A DNA stretch of 62,066 bases from Parachlamydiales bacterium (GTDB lineage: Bacteria; Chlamydiota; Chlamydiia; Chlamydiales; SM23-39): the NCBI GenBank assembly GCA_016931275.1, contig JAFGFA010000020.1:1-62066 (forward strand), given 5' to 3'. The position numbers were made by a program, and so were the translations under genes. The notes beneath the pieces are model-generated. The model was not told the origin of the DNA. It saw nothing but the letters and a program-made list of their open reading frames with translations, and made no database searches. Shown here piece after piece: positions 1-8,515 of the stretch; position 1 is the stretch's first letter, and each line of letters begins with the position of its first letter.

Positions 1-250
1 AATAGATCACGATATTGGCTTTTTTGTAACGCATTTCCAATGTGCGCATTCCATTGCCATCGATAATCCAATTTTCTCGTTTGAGCACTGCTTTAACATC
101 TTCTAAAAAATGGTCATGATCTCTTTCGACCCATCCCTTTTCGAAAAAATGCTTATCAATGTGAAATACAGGAAGATCCAACTCTTTTGACATTTTTCGT
201 GCTAGAAGAGTTTTTCCGGAGCCGGGGATGCCAAAAATGAGAATCTTCAT
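1..250 (-). CDS. P-loop nucleotide kinase-like protein, partial at window edge
   Basis: Read on the minus strand from the ATG at 250, the frame stays open to the window edge, so only the first 83 residues are seen. The N-terminus carries a clear Walker A loop, GIPGSGKT (about residues 7-14), straight after a hydrophobic beta strand, then a FHIDK segment and an IIDGN segment. This layout is that of the small adenylate-kinase or shikimate-kinase-like P-loop fold, including proteins annotated as topology modulation or FlaR-like. That fold binds ATP and phosphorylates or senses a small substrate. The substrate cannot be named because the lid and C-terminal half are missing. Confidence 0.75.
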   Translation of the reverse strand, partial: MKILIFGIPGSGKTLLARKMSKELDLPVFHIDKHFFEKGWVERDHDHFLEDVKAVLKRENWIIDGNGMRTLEMRYKKANIVIY

Positions 251-344
251 ACTATTTCATACAAATTATCTTTGGCATTTTACCACAAACTTCAGTGTAA
301 GTCACGCTCTATAAGAGTAAAAAAAATTGCGAAACAAATCTATT

Positions 345-637
345 TTAGCTTTCAGAGTGAATGTTTATGGCAATCGGAACGGGCGCTCCTTGCCCCAATC
401 TCATGGCTTGAAGTCTATGCAGCTCATGCAAGGATCTATAAAATTTCTTTCCAATGTGGATTCGTAACGGGAAATAGCAGCCATAGCATTAGAACCATAG
501 ATTTGATGTAAAGGTTCTGTTTGCCCCATACAATTGTTGATGTTGCTTCGAGAAGACGTTGTAAACGCCAGACTGAAGAGGATAATCTTCTCAACTAAGA
601 TCTCTTCTAATTTGTTTTCAGTTTGAAGAGAGTCCAT
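345..637 (-). pseudogene. Frameshifted relic of a short conserved gene
   Basis: One minus-strand frame (637 down to about 448) ends with RYESTLERNF. The next frame continues with YRSLHELHRLQAMRLGQ and stops at 345. Joined, they give RYE-x3-LERNFYRSLHELHRLQA, a signature I recall from short hypothetical proteins in many bacteria, often next to recombination or repeat regions. The switch falls in a T run (AATTTTATAG), where one extra T would restore the frame, so a single-base deletion is the simplest explanation. The N-terminal part of the family is also absent: the relic starts close to the neighbouring tRNA. The molecular function of the family is unknown to me. Confidence 0.55.
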
Positions 638-660
638 CAGGAGGTAAACAATTAAAAGTC

Positions 661-734
<74 letters not shown>

Positions 735-797
735 ATGATGAAAAAAAATCCATTTTATATTGCAATCTCTGATAAATCAAGTTTTTTGATAAAATCT

Positions 798-826
798 TTG
801 ACGGATAAATATTTGCATATTATAGA
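798..826 (+). promoter_or_regulatory. Sigma70-type promoter of the DUF1207 gene
   Basis: TTGACG at 798-803 and TATAGA at 821-826 are separated by exactly 17 bases, close to the major sigma-factor consensus. Transcription would begin near 832, about 22 bases before the ATG at 855. Confidence 0.55.
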
Positions 827-854
827 GTAAGAAAACACTAAATAAGATTAATCT

Positions 855-2021
855 ATGAAAACGTTTATCTATTTTCTTACTTTTTTAACTTGCGCCAGTA
901 TTCTTTGGGCAGAGGACGACATTTGTGCCTTAACCCGTTCTGACAATCTTCCCAAAGAAGTTTTAGAGGGGGCGAGCGATTCTTATTTTGAAGGGTATAT
1001 TCAAGCCCTAGTTGACCTGCATTATTATGAGTACCAAGTGGTGGTAATTGTTAAAGACAAGGTAGTTTGGCTTGCGAATCTTCCCAAAAATGAATTATTG
1101 GCAAAAAGCATTAAATCTTTTGTGAAGGATGTTCCTGGGGTAAAAGAGGTAAAAATTTTAGACGGAATTCCTCCGAAAGAAATGGCGGAAAGGGAAAAAT
1201 ATGTAGATAGGCCTCATGTAAAGGGAATATGGTTTCCTCAAAATACCGAACTTTTTTTACCATTAATAGCGGATCCTCGACAGGTGATCAATTCGATCGG
1301 TTACCGAGGGGGAGACAAAGTGATTGGCAAAAAAGCTGTTGCGGTTTCTTTAGGAGCTGATTTTCCGATTTTTCGTTGGCTAGAGGTATTGCCTTGGAAG
1401 GGCGATTTACAAATCAGCATAGAATCAGGAATTTGGTCAGTATTTAATTTAGATCCGAAGCCCAATTACAATGGAGGGACGGCTTTAGTCAATACCGATT
1501 TTTATGTAGCGATTCCTCTTTCTTATGCGGTGAACAAATGGTCTTTTCGGTTTCGAATCTATCATCTCTCTTCGCACTTAGGGGATGAATTTTTAGTGGA
1601 TCATCCGGGGTATCATCGTGTAAATCCGAGTTATGAAGCGGTGGATTTTTTCTTTTCTTATCAGGCGAATGATATTTTGCGTTTATATGGAGGTCCTGGG
1701 TTAATTTTACATAGTGATAAGAGTTTTGATATGGATCATGCTTATGTGGAATACGGTACTGAGGCGCGTTTTGCTGGAAGCAAATTCGATTATCATAAGT
1801 TATATGGAACTTTTTTTGCGGCAATTCATTTTAGAAACTGGCAGATGGATCATTGGTATTTTGATGGTACCTATGCTTTAGGGTATGAATGGAGCAATTT
1901 AAAGAATGTCGGCCGAAGAATACGTCTTTTTGCAGAAGCCCATCATGGATATTCTTTAGAGGGACAATTCATGAAAGACAAGACTTCTTATGGAAGCATA
2001 AAACTAGCTTATGGATTCTAA
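855..2021 (+). CDS. DUF1207 family outer-membrane beta-barrel protein
   Basis: The 388-residue product begins with a signal peptide (hydrophobic run at residues 4-18, cleavage likely after ILWA). Residues 50-105 look like a small BON-type alpha/beta domain (QVVVIVKDKVVWLANLP followed by VPGVKEVKI). From about residue 120 the chain is a string of amphipathic strands rich in Y, F and W, ending in a terminal phenylalanine (IKLAYGF), as in outer-membrane barrels. The PLIADPRQ segment and overall plan match DUF1207 proteins of chlamydiae and some proteobacteria; their role is not established. It has its own promoter, and its last 18 bases overlap the convergent gene downstream. Confidence 0.75.
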   Translation: MKTFIYFLTFLTCASILWAEDDICALTRSDNLPKEVLEGASDSYFEGYIQALVDLHYYEYQVVVIVKDKVVWLANLPKNELLAKSIKSFVKDVPGVKEVKILDGIPPKEMAEREKYVDRPHVKGIWFPQNTELFLPLIADPRQVINSIGYRGGDKVIGKKAVAVSLGADFPIFRWLEVLPWKGDLQISIESGIWSVFNLDPKPNYNGGTALVNTDFYVAIPLSYAVNKWSFRFRIYHLSSHLGDEFLVDHPGYHRVNPSYEAVDFFFSYQANDILRLYGGPGLILHSDKSFDMDHAYVEYGTEARFAGSKFDYHKLYGTFFAAIHFRNWQMDHWYFDGTYALGYEWSNLKNVGRRIRLFAEAHHGYSLEGQFMKDKTSYGSIKLAYGF

Positions 2022-4133
2022 GGCAACATGGCAAAAACCCTCATCATAGATGGGGCCATTTTTGCCGATATGCAAGGAGCCTTCGAAGAACTTTTTATAG
2101 ACCCATAGCGCATGTTCTTTGGTCTGCACGACATAAAAACAATTACTGACCCATTCAGATCCGGCAATGGTTTTATTTTTCCGATTGCATTGAAAGCGGG
2201 AAGTGATTTTTTCTTTCCAATAGTCATATGTTCCAAACAGCAGAATGGGCGTTGGAGCGGATCCTCCTGTTTTTCGCCGCACTTCCTCTAAGGTGAACTC
2301 AAAGTCCATGCCAATGCCTCCGGGAAGACAAATGGGAAAATCGAGATGGAATTCGGCTTGTCTCTCGATGAGTTTATCGATACGATAGGTCATTTTAGCA
2401 TCGACATAGGGATTATGTTTTTGTTCATTGATGACACTGCCATCTTTGGGACGAAAATCGACAAAATTAGCACAAGATAGGAAGCCCACCTCTTTAGCGA
2501 CTTTGTTGCCAAGCTCCATAGCTCCGGGTCCTCCTCCTGTGATGAGAGCTAGAGGAGTTTGGGCATTGAATAGAGGATGGTGGCTGGAGTCTTGCATTTC
2601 TTTCAATCCCAGCAAAAGTTGTTTTAATTCTTTTTCAAAGGAAGAAAATAAATTAGAGCCATAAACGCCAAAAAATATTGCGGAGCGAAATGTTTCTATT
2701 TTATCTAGAGGTACGAACATGCCGCTGTCTTTATCGGGCTTTACGATATATTGAAGGATGTTTTTAGAGACTTCATCCACCCAAAAAACCGGAATGCCGA
2801 ATTTTGCAAGGTCAAATAAAAAGCTGCGATCTTCATGGGAAAAATAATAGTCGTGGGAAAGAGAGGGATGCTGAAAATAGATCCCTTTTAGATTTTTTGC
2901 TACGATATCATTGAGGATCATACGTTTCATAAGAGGAGAGGGAAAATAACGAGTAAGCAATACACCTTGTGAGGTAATTTGATTATTGTCGATGGCCTTT
3001 AAGAAAGGGTAGGATGGTTGGGCGGTGATATATTTTTCAACATAGAACGCTTGTTTGGAAGGATGAACGATTCCGGGGAAGGGATGTTTAGTGGGTTTTC
3101 TAGTGATCCAATCATTTTCTTGGAGGGTCGTTAGCTGGGTTCCTTTGACAATGAACGCTGCAGAGAGAAGATCCTGAGGTAAGGGAGCTGTAGTGAATGC
3201 CTTAAAAAGGGTATCCGGTTTTTCCAAGCATTCTTGGAGTTGATCGCGATCTTCGAAAAAAACATGTTCTCTATGGGGTTCTAAGGTATAAAATTCCAGA
3301 GGAATTTTTTCTAGTTCTAGGGAGCTCTTGCCATAAAATTCATAGATATCTCCTGAAGCTTTTGTATCGGGCTGAAGCACATCTGCAGAAGTGTGATGGA
3401 ATCCTTTCGGCAAGTAGTCGGAAGAAACTCTGGCAAAGACAGTTCTTACGTGTAGGGGAGCTGTTTTAGTGAGGAGAAGATCATTTTTTTGAATCTTACA
3501 AGGGTAGTTTGGGTTCCATATCTGATGCAGTTGGAGTAATTGCCTTGTAGAAAAGTTAGGGTGTTTTAGCATTTGGGCCAATGTGGGCAGAAAATGGACG
3601 ATTGTATCGGAGTAGGTGACAATGCCTTTTTTTGTGGGGATAAATGCCAGGGTCGTATTTCCTTTTTTTTCTAAAATTAACGTATCTCTTTGATCGGGAG
3701 TCCCAAAACTTAAGAGAGGATCGCCATAACGATCGATTCTTCCTAACATCCGTTCTAGATAATAAGGTTCGCGCACCCGTCTTCTATCGTCTGCAGCAAA
3801 AAGTTTTCCTATGTAAGAACCGGGCTCGATGAGTTCGATCAGGGTCTCTCCTATAGGAGAAAGAGCGTAGAGAGTCACCCGAACAAGGGCTTTTCTATGA
3901 GATCTATCGAGTTCGATACGTTCGTTTTTAGTATTGAGTCCGCTTTGTGCCAGGGTACTCTTTAAGTTAAAATGAACGAGTGTTTTATCAATAAAAAAAC
4001 CTTGGAAAGTGGGAGAAATATCATCGATTTTTATTTCGATCTCCCGTTCTTTTTCATTGGCGACGATGATGTTTTCGATTTGACCATCGGGAGAGATTAA
4101 ATCTAAGTGAGAAGAGGTGAGATAGCTTTCCAT
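2004..4133 (-). CDS. Large protein with C-terminal LOG/Rossmann nucleotide-binding domain
   Basis: About 709 residues. The last 230 residues look like the LOG (lysine decarboxylase-like, TIGR00730) Rossmann fold: FFGVYGSN strand, LITGGGPGAMELGN loop, and ICLPGGIGMDFEFTLEEVRR in place of the family's PGGxGTxxE signature. In authentic LOG enzymes this site cleaves cytokinin- or purine-nucleotide ribosyl bonds; here the G-M-D-F-E variant makes catalysis uncertain. The first 450 residues match nothing I recognise and have no membrane segments. AAGGA lies directly before the ATG at 4139 but six bases before the ATG at 4133, so I chose 4133. It is convergent with the DUF1207 gene. Confidence 0.7.
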   Translation of the reverse strand: MESYLTSSHLDLISPDGQIENIIVANEKEREIEIKIDDISPTFQGFFIDKTLVHFNLKSTLAQSGLNTKNERIELDRSHRKALVRVTLYALSPIGETLIELIEPGSYIGKLFAADDRRRVREPYYLERMLGRIDRYGDPLLSFGTPDQRDTLILEKKGNTTLAFIPTKKGIVTYSDTIVHFLPTLAQMLKHPNFSTRQLLQLHQIWNPNYPCKIQKNDLLLTKTAPLHVRTVFARVSSDYLPKGFHHTSADVLQPDTKASGDIYEFYGKSSLELEKIPLEFYTLEPHREHVFFEDRDQLQECLEKPDTLFKAFTTAPLPQDLLSAAFIVKGTQLTTLQENDWITRKPTKHPFPGIVHPSKQAFYVEKYITAQPSYPFLKAIDNNQITSQGVLLTRYFPSPLMKRMILNDIVAKNLKGIYFQHPSLSHDYYFSHEDRSFLFDLAKFGIPVFWVDEVSKNILQYIVKPDKDSGMFVPLDKIETFRSAIFFGVYGSNLFSSFEKELKQLLLGLKEMQDSSHHPLFNAQTPLALITGGGPGAMELGNKVAKEVGFLSCANFVDFRPKDGSVINEQKHNPYVDAKMTYRIDKLIERQAEFHLDFPICLPGGIGMDFEFTLEEVRRKTGGSAPTPILLFGTYDYWKEKITSRFQCNRKNKTIAGSEWVSNCFYVVQTKEHALWVYKKFFEGSLHIGKNGPIYDEGFCHVALESIS

Positions 4134-4297
4134 TAGCATTCCTTTTTTCTAATCATACTGCACAGACTTTTTTTGCTGCACGAATTAAAAAATATTAAGA
4201 GACAAGATTTTTCTTGAAATATTTTTATAAAATTTTATGAAGATAAAAGTACAAGAAAAGATAAACTTTTTTCAGAGTTCTTTTAGGGGAGGTATTT

Positions 4298-5047
4298 ATG
4301 ACAAGTATGGATATTCTTTGTGAAAATTCTTCTGCGGACCTTGGGTATTTAGCTGAATGGGGCCTTAGTATTTTTTTAAATAAGGGAGAAAGGTTTATTC
4401 TTTTTGATACAGGGCATACGGATATTTATTTACGCAATGCTCAAAAGATGCAGATTTCTCTTGAGAATACGGATTATATTGTTATTTCTCATTGTCACGA
4501 AGATCATATCGGGGGGGTATTTCATTTTCCCTATAAAGGAAAAAAGATCCTTATGCATCCTCATGTGTTAGAAAAGATAACCTCACGTCAAAGAAAAATA
4601 CTGGAAAAAGACTTTGTTGTACAATGTTCTGCCGGTCCTTTGGAGCTGGTTCCCGGAATTTTTTATTTGGGAGAGATACCCCGTGTTCACTCTTTTGAAA
4701 AGGGATCGTATAAAGGAGATCCGATGTTGGATGATTCTGCTCTTGCCATAAAGATGAAGGAAGGGGTTTTTGTGATTTCAGGATGTGCTCATGCGGGGAT
4801 TTGCAATATTTGCTCTTATGCGCAAGAGATAATCGGGAAAAAGCTCTATGGAGTAATGGGAGGATTTCATTTAAGTTCTCATGAAAGAGATCCCGTGAAA
4901 GAAACGATCGATTATTTTCATAAGACTAAGCCGGCGTATTTATTTCCCATGCATTGTATAGATTTTTCTGTTTTGTGTGAACTGGCTTCCTCATTAGATA
5001 TGATAAAACTTTCTGCAGGAAACCGTATGGTTTTCAAAGGATCATAA
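4298..5047 (+). CDS. Metallo-beta-lactamase-fold hydrolase
   Basis: The 249-residue product carries the binuclear zinc motif SHCHEDHIGGV at about residues 66-76 (family HxHxDH, here H-C-H-E-D-H). Further metal-site segments are GCAHAGICNI near residue 165 and MHCID near the C-terminus. The order and spacing resemble the subgroup related to dihydropteroate or ribofuranosyl-aminobenzene phosphate synthases more than true beta-lactamases. No signal peptide is seen, so it is probably cytoplasmic. GGGAGG sits 8 bases before the ATG, a strong ribosome site. It stands alone, followed by a perfect 13-bp hairpin. Substrate unknown. Confidence 0.8.
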   Translation: MTSMDILCENSSADLGYLAEWGLSIFLNKGERFILFDTGHTDIYLRNAQKMQISLENTDYIVISHCHEDHIGGVFHFPYKGKKILMHPHVLEKITSRQRKILEKDFVVQCSAGPLELVPGIFYLGEIPRVHSFEKGSYKGDPMLDDSALAIKMKEGVFVISGCAHAGICNICSYAQEIIGKKLYGVMGGFHLSSHERDPVKETIDYFHKTKPAYLFPMHCIDFSVLCELASSLDMIKLSAGNRMVFKGS

Positions 5048-5048
5048 A

Positions 5049-5079
5049 ACAAGGCATATTCTAGCCGAATATGCCTTGT
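5049..5079. terminator. Perfect 13-bp hairpin between convergent genes
   Basis: ACAAGGCATATTC at 5049-5061 and GAATATGCCTTGT at 5067-5079 are exact reverse complements around a 5-base loop. It starts one base after the stop of the upstream gene and lies between it and a small minus-strand ORF, fitting a shared terminator. There is no good T tract on the plus side, so processing or mRNA protection is an alternative. Confidence 0.5.
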
Positions 5080-5118
5080 CCGGCATCATGAGATGCCAAA
5101 ATTTCACGAGAAATTAAT

Positions 5119-5229
5119 TTATTTGTTGCAACCTGGTTTTTTATCTTTTTTACCTGGGACTTTAGGTTGATTAATGGTAGATCCGCAACAAGGTTTTTGT
5201 TTTACTTGAGGTTTTTTTTCAACTTTCAT
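5119..5229 (-). CDS. Small Lys/Pro/Cys-rich ORF (36 aa)
   Basis: A minus-strand frame from the ATG at 5229 to the stop at 5119 encodes 36 residues. They are rich in lysine and proline, with three cysteines (a CCGS segment and a terminal GCNK). AGGA lies about 6 bases before the start. Nothing else occupies the strand, and the ORF lies opposite the hairpin at 5049-5079. No family is recognised. The composition could be that of a small nucleic-acid- or metal-binding peptide, but this is inference and the reading frame may be fortuitous. Confidence 0.35.
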   Translation of the reverse strand: MKVEKKPQVKQKPCCGSTINQPKVPGKKDKKPGCNK

Positions 5230-5524
5230 AAGTTTTTCCTGTCTCATTTAAAATGTTTTTGATTCGAGTAATTTTTTGACTGATCTATATTTATTACTCT
5301 TACTTCTATATTCATACTCTTTAAGATTTTCTTGAAAAGAAAAATTTTATCTTATTTATCTTCAATAAGATGAGAAAGTTTTTTTAGAAAGGAGTCGTAT
5401 CCGATGAGGATTTTTTCGGATTTTTATGTGTTTTTTCTTAGGAAAAAGGAGAAAAAACAAAGTTTTCTCATAGAAAATTTCGAATGGTTGTCAATAACTG
5501 GGAAATTAGGTAATTTGATTATTT
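5230..5524. other. AT-rich intergenic region, no gene seen
   Basis: Nearly 300 bases of AT-rich sequence between the small minus-strand ORF and the MYG1-like gene. It probably holds the promoters of both, but I could not fix a convincing -35/-10 pair, and no RNA gene fold is evident. Confidence 0.3.
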
Positions 5525-6415
5525 ATGGAAGAGAAAATAATCGTCAGAAGCGTAGGGACGCATGACGGGCCTTTTCATGCGGATGAAGTCTGTGCGTGCG
5601 CTTTATTGTGGAAGTATCGTCTTATTGAGTGCGATAAAATTTTTCGCACTCGGGATAAAAAGATTTTATCACATTGTGAATTTCTCTGTGATATAGGGAA
5701 TATTTATGATCCTTCTCGCAAACGATTTGATCATCATCAGATTGACTACAAGGGAAACAAAAGCAGCGCAGGGATGATTTTATCTTATCTTCGAGATCAA
5801 AAGATTATTTCGGGTTCTTTATACGATTATTTTAATCGTTCCTTGATAAAAAGTGTGGATGCCTATGATGTGGGGGAAGTAGACTTGCAAGAGGAGAGCT
5901 GCACTTTTTCTGATGTTATTGCGAATTTCTTGCCGATCGAATATGAAGCGGCTGCGGATGTTGAGAAAGCAGCTTTTTTTTCTGCGTTGGATTTTACGTA
6001 TGCTCATTTAGAACGGTTGGAAAAGCGGTTTTATTATTTAGAAAAATGTAAAGAAACGGTTCGTGATGTTATGGCTGTTTCCAATCGTCTTTTAGTTTTT
6101 GATAAAGCGATACCTTGGGAAGAGGCCTTTTTTTCTTTAGATGGAGATCGACATCCTGCTGAATTTCTCATAATGCCTTCAGGAATTCATTGGAAATTAC
6201 GCACGATTCCTCCTTCTTTTGCAAAAAGAATGCAAATGCGACGTTCTTTACCTTTGGAATGGGGAGGCTTGCGTGAGGAAGATCTTCGAAACGCAAGCGG
6301 TATTCCCGGAGCGATTTTTTGCCATAAGAATCTTTTTATTTCCATTTGGGAAACTAAAGAAGATGCTTTAAAAGCCTATAAATATGTGATGAGAAAAAAT
6401 GGATACAGTCTTTGA
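5525..6415 (+). CDS. MYG1 family (UPF0160) DHH-type metal-dependent hydrolase
   Basis: The 296-residue product opens with the family signature: SVGTHDGPFHADEVCACALL near residues 9-28, then RTRD, and the DHH-like KRFDHHQID near residues 66-74, followed by SSAGMI. Later AEFLIMPSG and GIPGAIFCHK are also typical. MYG1 proteins are DHH/DHHA-like metal-dependent 3'-5' exonucleases; eukaryotic MYG1 processes organellar RNA. All expected acidic and histidine ligands of the N-terminal half are present and length is normal. It overlaps the HIT gene by 17 bases, so the two are probably co-translated; the same pairing occurs in Chlamydia. Confidence 0.85.
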   Translation: MEEKIIVRSVGTHDGPFHADEVCACALLWKYRLIECDKIFRTRDKKILSHCEFLCDIGNIYDPSRKRFDHHQIDYKGNKSSAGMILSYLRDQKIISGSLYDYFNRSLIKSVDAYDVGEVDLQEESCTFSDVIANFLPIEYEAAADVEKAAFFSALDFTYAHLERLEKRFYYLEKCKETVRDVMAVSNRLLVFDKAIPWEEAFFSLDGDRHPAEFLIMPSGIHWKLRTIPPSFAKRMQMRRSLPLEWGGLREEDLRNASGIPGAIFCHKNLFISIWETKEDALKAYKYVMRKNGYSL

Positions 6416-6734
6416 TCAAATTATTCAGGGAAAGCTTCCTGCAGAAAAAGTATACGAGGATAAAAATGTCATAGCTATTAAGGATATAGCTCCAAAAGCC
6501 CCCGTACATATTTTAATTATTCCGAAAAAACCTATTAAAGATCTGCAATCTATTACAAAGGAAGATTTACCCATTATTGAGGAAGTGATTTTGGTAGCCC
6601 AAAAGCTTGCGCGAGATTTTAACATAGAGGAAGGATATCGTTTTTTAACGAATAATGGAATATCTGCCGGTCAATCGGTTTTTCACCTTCATTTTCATCT
6701 TATTGGAGGTAGGAAAATGGGAATTCTCGGATGA
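6399..6734 (+). CDS. hinT: HIT family nucleotide hydrolase (HinT-like)
   Basis: At 111 residues it has the standard size of an HINT purine nucleoside phosphoramidase. The N-terminal FDQIIQGKLPAEKVYED and the central HILIIPKKPI are family landmarks. Near residues 94-102 lies the histidine triad HLHFHLIGG (H-x-H-x-H), which contains the nucleophilic histidine. HINT enzymes hydrolyse AMP-N bonds such as AMP-lysine. The start codon lies inside the MYG1 gene and the reading frames overlap, implying coupled expression. Confidence 0.92.
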   Translation: MDTVFDQIIQGKLPAEKVYEDKNVIAIKDIAPKAPVHILIIPKKPIKDLQSITKEDLPIIEEVILVAQKLARDFNIEEGYRFLTNNGISAGQSVFHLHFHLIGGRKMGILG

Positions 6735-6779
6735 TTTTTTTTGAGATCAATCCTTTTTTAAGGTAGTACTAAAAATAGT

Positions 6780-8507
6780 ATGAAGAAGTTACTCTATCTT
6801 TTTTTTGGTATATTCTCTTTTGTGTGGGGAAACGATGAGAATTTTTTTGTAAAAAAAATCGATGCATCCTTTCTTTTACACGAACCTGGTATGGCTTTGG
6901 ATTTTGCTAAAGAGGGAATACAAAAATATCCCCATTCTAAGAATTTATATAAAAAATATGTACAAGCACTTTCTCTGGTGCGAGGAGAAAAGGAAGCAAT
7001 TCAAAAATTACAGCCTTTTATGCACCAATATCCTGATGAGGATATTAGTGACCTTTCAGAAGAGATTGCCTGGAATGTGATTGAGGAAGGTTCTCGTTCT
7101 ACTCAATATAACATTCGGTTGACGTCGTTGGTTTCCGCTTATCTCACTCAAGATATGAAGGCGATAGAGATTATTCGTACCATGATGCGGGATTCTAATG
7201 CTATTTTGCGGGCTATCGCTGTACAATTGTCTTCTCATTATCGAGATCAGATATTACAAGATGAAATTATCCGCCTGTTTTCTCAAGAAAAGGTATATCT
7301 CGTACGCCTAGAAATTTTAAAAGCTATTGGACAGATGAAAATACAGTCAATGATGCCTTCTTTAGAATCTCTCATTGGGAATAACAGCACTTTTTTTGAA
7401 GAAAAGGCATTGGCTATACAAGCAGCAGTGAAAATTTCCTCGGAGTTTACTTTAGAAAGGCAAGAGATGCTGTTGACGAGCAGTAATGCCGGGCTGAGAC
7501 ATCTTTTTTGTGAACTTGCGTTACATCATCATGTAGAAGAGGCCGGTCGAAAAGTTTTATCTCTTGTCAACGATCCGATTGCTCATGTGAGAATTGCCGC
7601 ATTAAATTCTTTAGGTCTTTTTTTTGTTTCTTATCTTCCGATTACCGATGTGCAACAGACAATGCAAGAAGCTTTAGAGGATTTTAATCCTGTCGTTTCT
7701 ATTACAGCGGCATGGGTGAGTTGCCTTATGGGTCTGCCTCAGGGAGAATCGTATTTGGAGAAATGGGTCTTTGATGAAAATCCCGATACTCGGAGATTTG
7801 CGGCCGGTGTTATTGCGGCTTTGGGAGACAAGGGAATTCAAATTGCGCAGCAGGTGATACTAAAAAGTTCCGATCCTTATGTTCGAGCTAATATTGCTTT
7901 GGGATTATTAGGCCAAAGGAAAGCGGTGAAAAGTTCTTTAGATGAGCTCTATAACTTTTTTGTGCATCATAAAGAAAAATGGATGTGGGATACTTCCTTG
8001 AATTCTCTTTTTGCATTTTTAGCTCCATCACAAATTCGGCATGTCGATCAGATTCCTAGTTATCCTGAAGCGGTTGATAATATGGCAAAATTGCGATTGC
8101 TGTCCATTCTGGCTGTTTTAGAAGATAGCCGGGCGGAAGAAGCCATCTGTGATTTTTTACGCAATCGAATTTGGGGGATCACGAGCTTGGCAGCGGCGAC
8201 ATTGATCGGGGAGAGTGATGAAGAGATGTTATCTATTGTTAAGAAACTCTGCAAACATGAGGATCTCAATATTTCCCTACAAGCAGCCCTGGTACTGGCC
8301 ATGTATGGAAAGGATATTGCGGCGATTGATGTGTTGAAAACTATTTATCCTCAAATAGATAAAAATAGAAAGCTATATATTTTGGAAGCGATGGGTTATA
8401 TCACAGGGGCGCAAAATGCTCCTTTTTATTTAAAAGTTTTGCAAGAGCCTTCCTTATCGTTGCGTGTTGCGGGAGCTTCTTCATTTATTCGTTCTTTAAA
8501 AAGGTAG
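6780..8507 (+). CDS. Exported HEAT-repeat protein
   Basis: The 575-residue product begins with a short signal peptide (KKLLYLFFGIFSFVWG). Then comes a chain of paired helices of about 30-35 residues with recurring A/L/V positions, for example NAILRAIAVQLSSHYRD, HVRIAALNSLGL, PDTRRFAAGVIAALGD and YVRANIALGLLG. This is the HEAT/armadillo scaffold, which binds proteins rather than doing chemistry. Chlamydiae keep a similar protein beside the HIT and MYG1 genes, so this is a conserved envelope or periplasmic scaffold of unknown partner. It lies 45 bases after hinT and 8 bases before the M24 gene, consistent with one transcript. Confidence 0.75.
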   Translation: MKKLLYLFFGIFSFVWGNDENFFVKKIDASFLLHEPGMALDFAKEGIQKYPHSKNLYKKYVQALSLVRGEKEAIQKLQPFMHQYPDEDISDLSEEIAWNVIEEGSRSTQYNIRLTSLVSAYLTQDMKAIEIIRTMMRDSNAILRAIAVQLSSHYRDQILQDEIIRLFSQEKVYLVRLEILKAIGQMKIQSMMPSLESLIGNNSTFFEEKALAIQAAVKISSEFTLERQEMLLTSSNAGLRHLFCELALHHHVEEAGRKVLSLVNDPIAHVRIAALNSLGLFFVSYLPITDVQQTMQEALEDFNPVVSITAAWVSCLMGLPQGESYLEKWVFDENPDTRRFAAGVIAALGDKGIQIAQQVILKSSDPYVRANIALGLLGQRKAVKSSLDELYNFFVHHKEKWMWDTSLNSLFAFLAPSQIRHVDQIPSYPEAVDNMAKLRLLSILAVLEDSRAEEAICDFLRNRIWGITSLAAATLIGESDEEMLSIVKKLCKHEDLNISLQAALVLAMYGKDIAAIDVLKTIYPQIDKNRKLYILEAMGYITGAQNAPFYLKVLQEPSLSLRVAGASSFIRSLKR

Positions 8508-8515
8508 AAAGAGGA

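Noticed and set aside
272-511. Plus-strand 79-residue frame
   Set aside because: It lies opposite the frameshifted minus-strand relic, has no ribosome site, and its composition is explained by the other strand.
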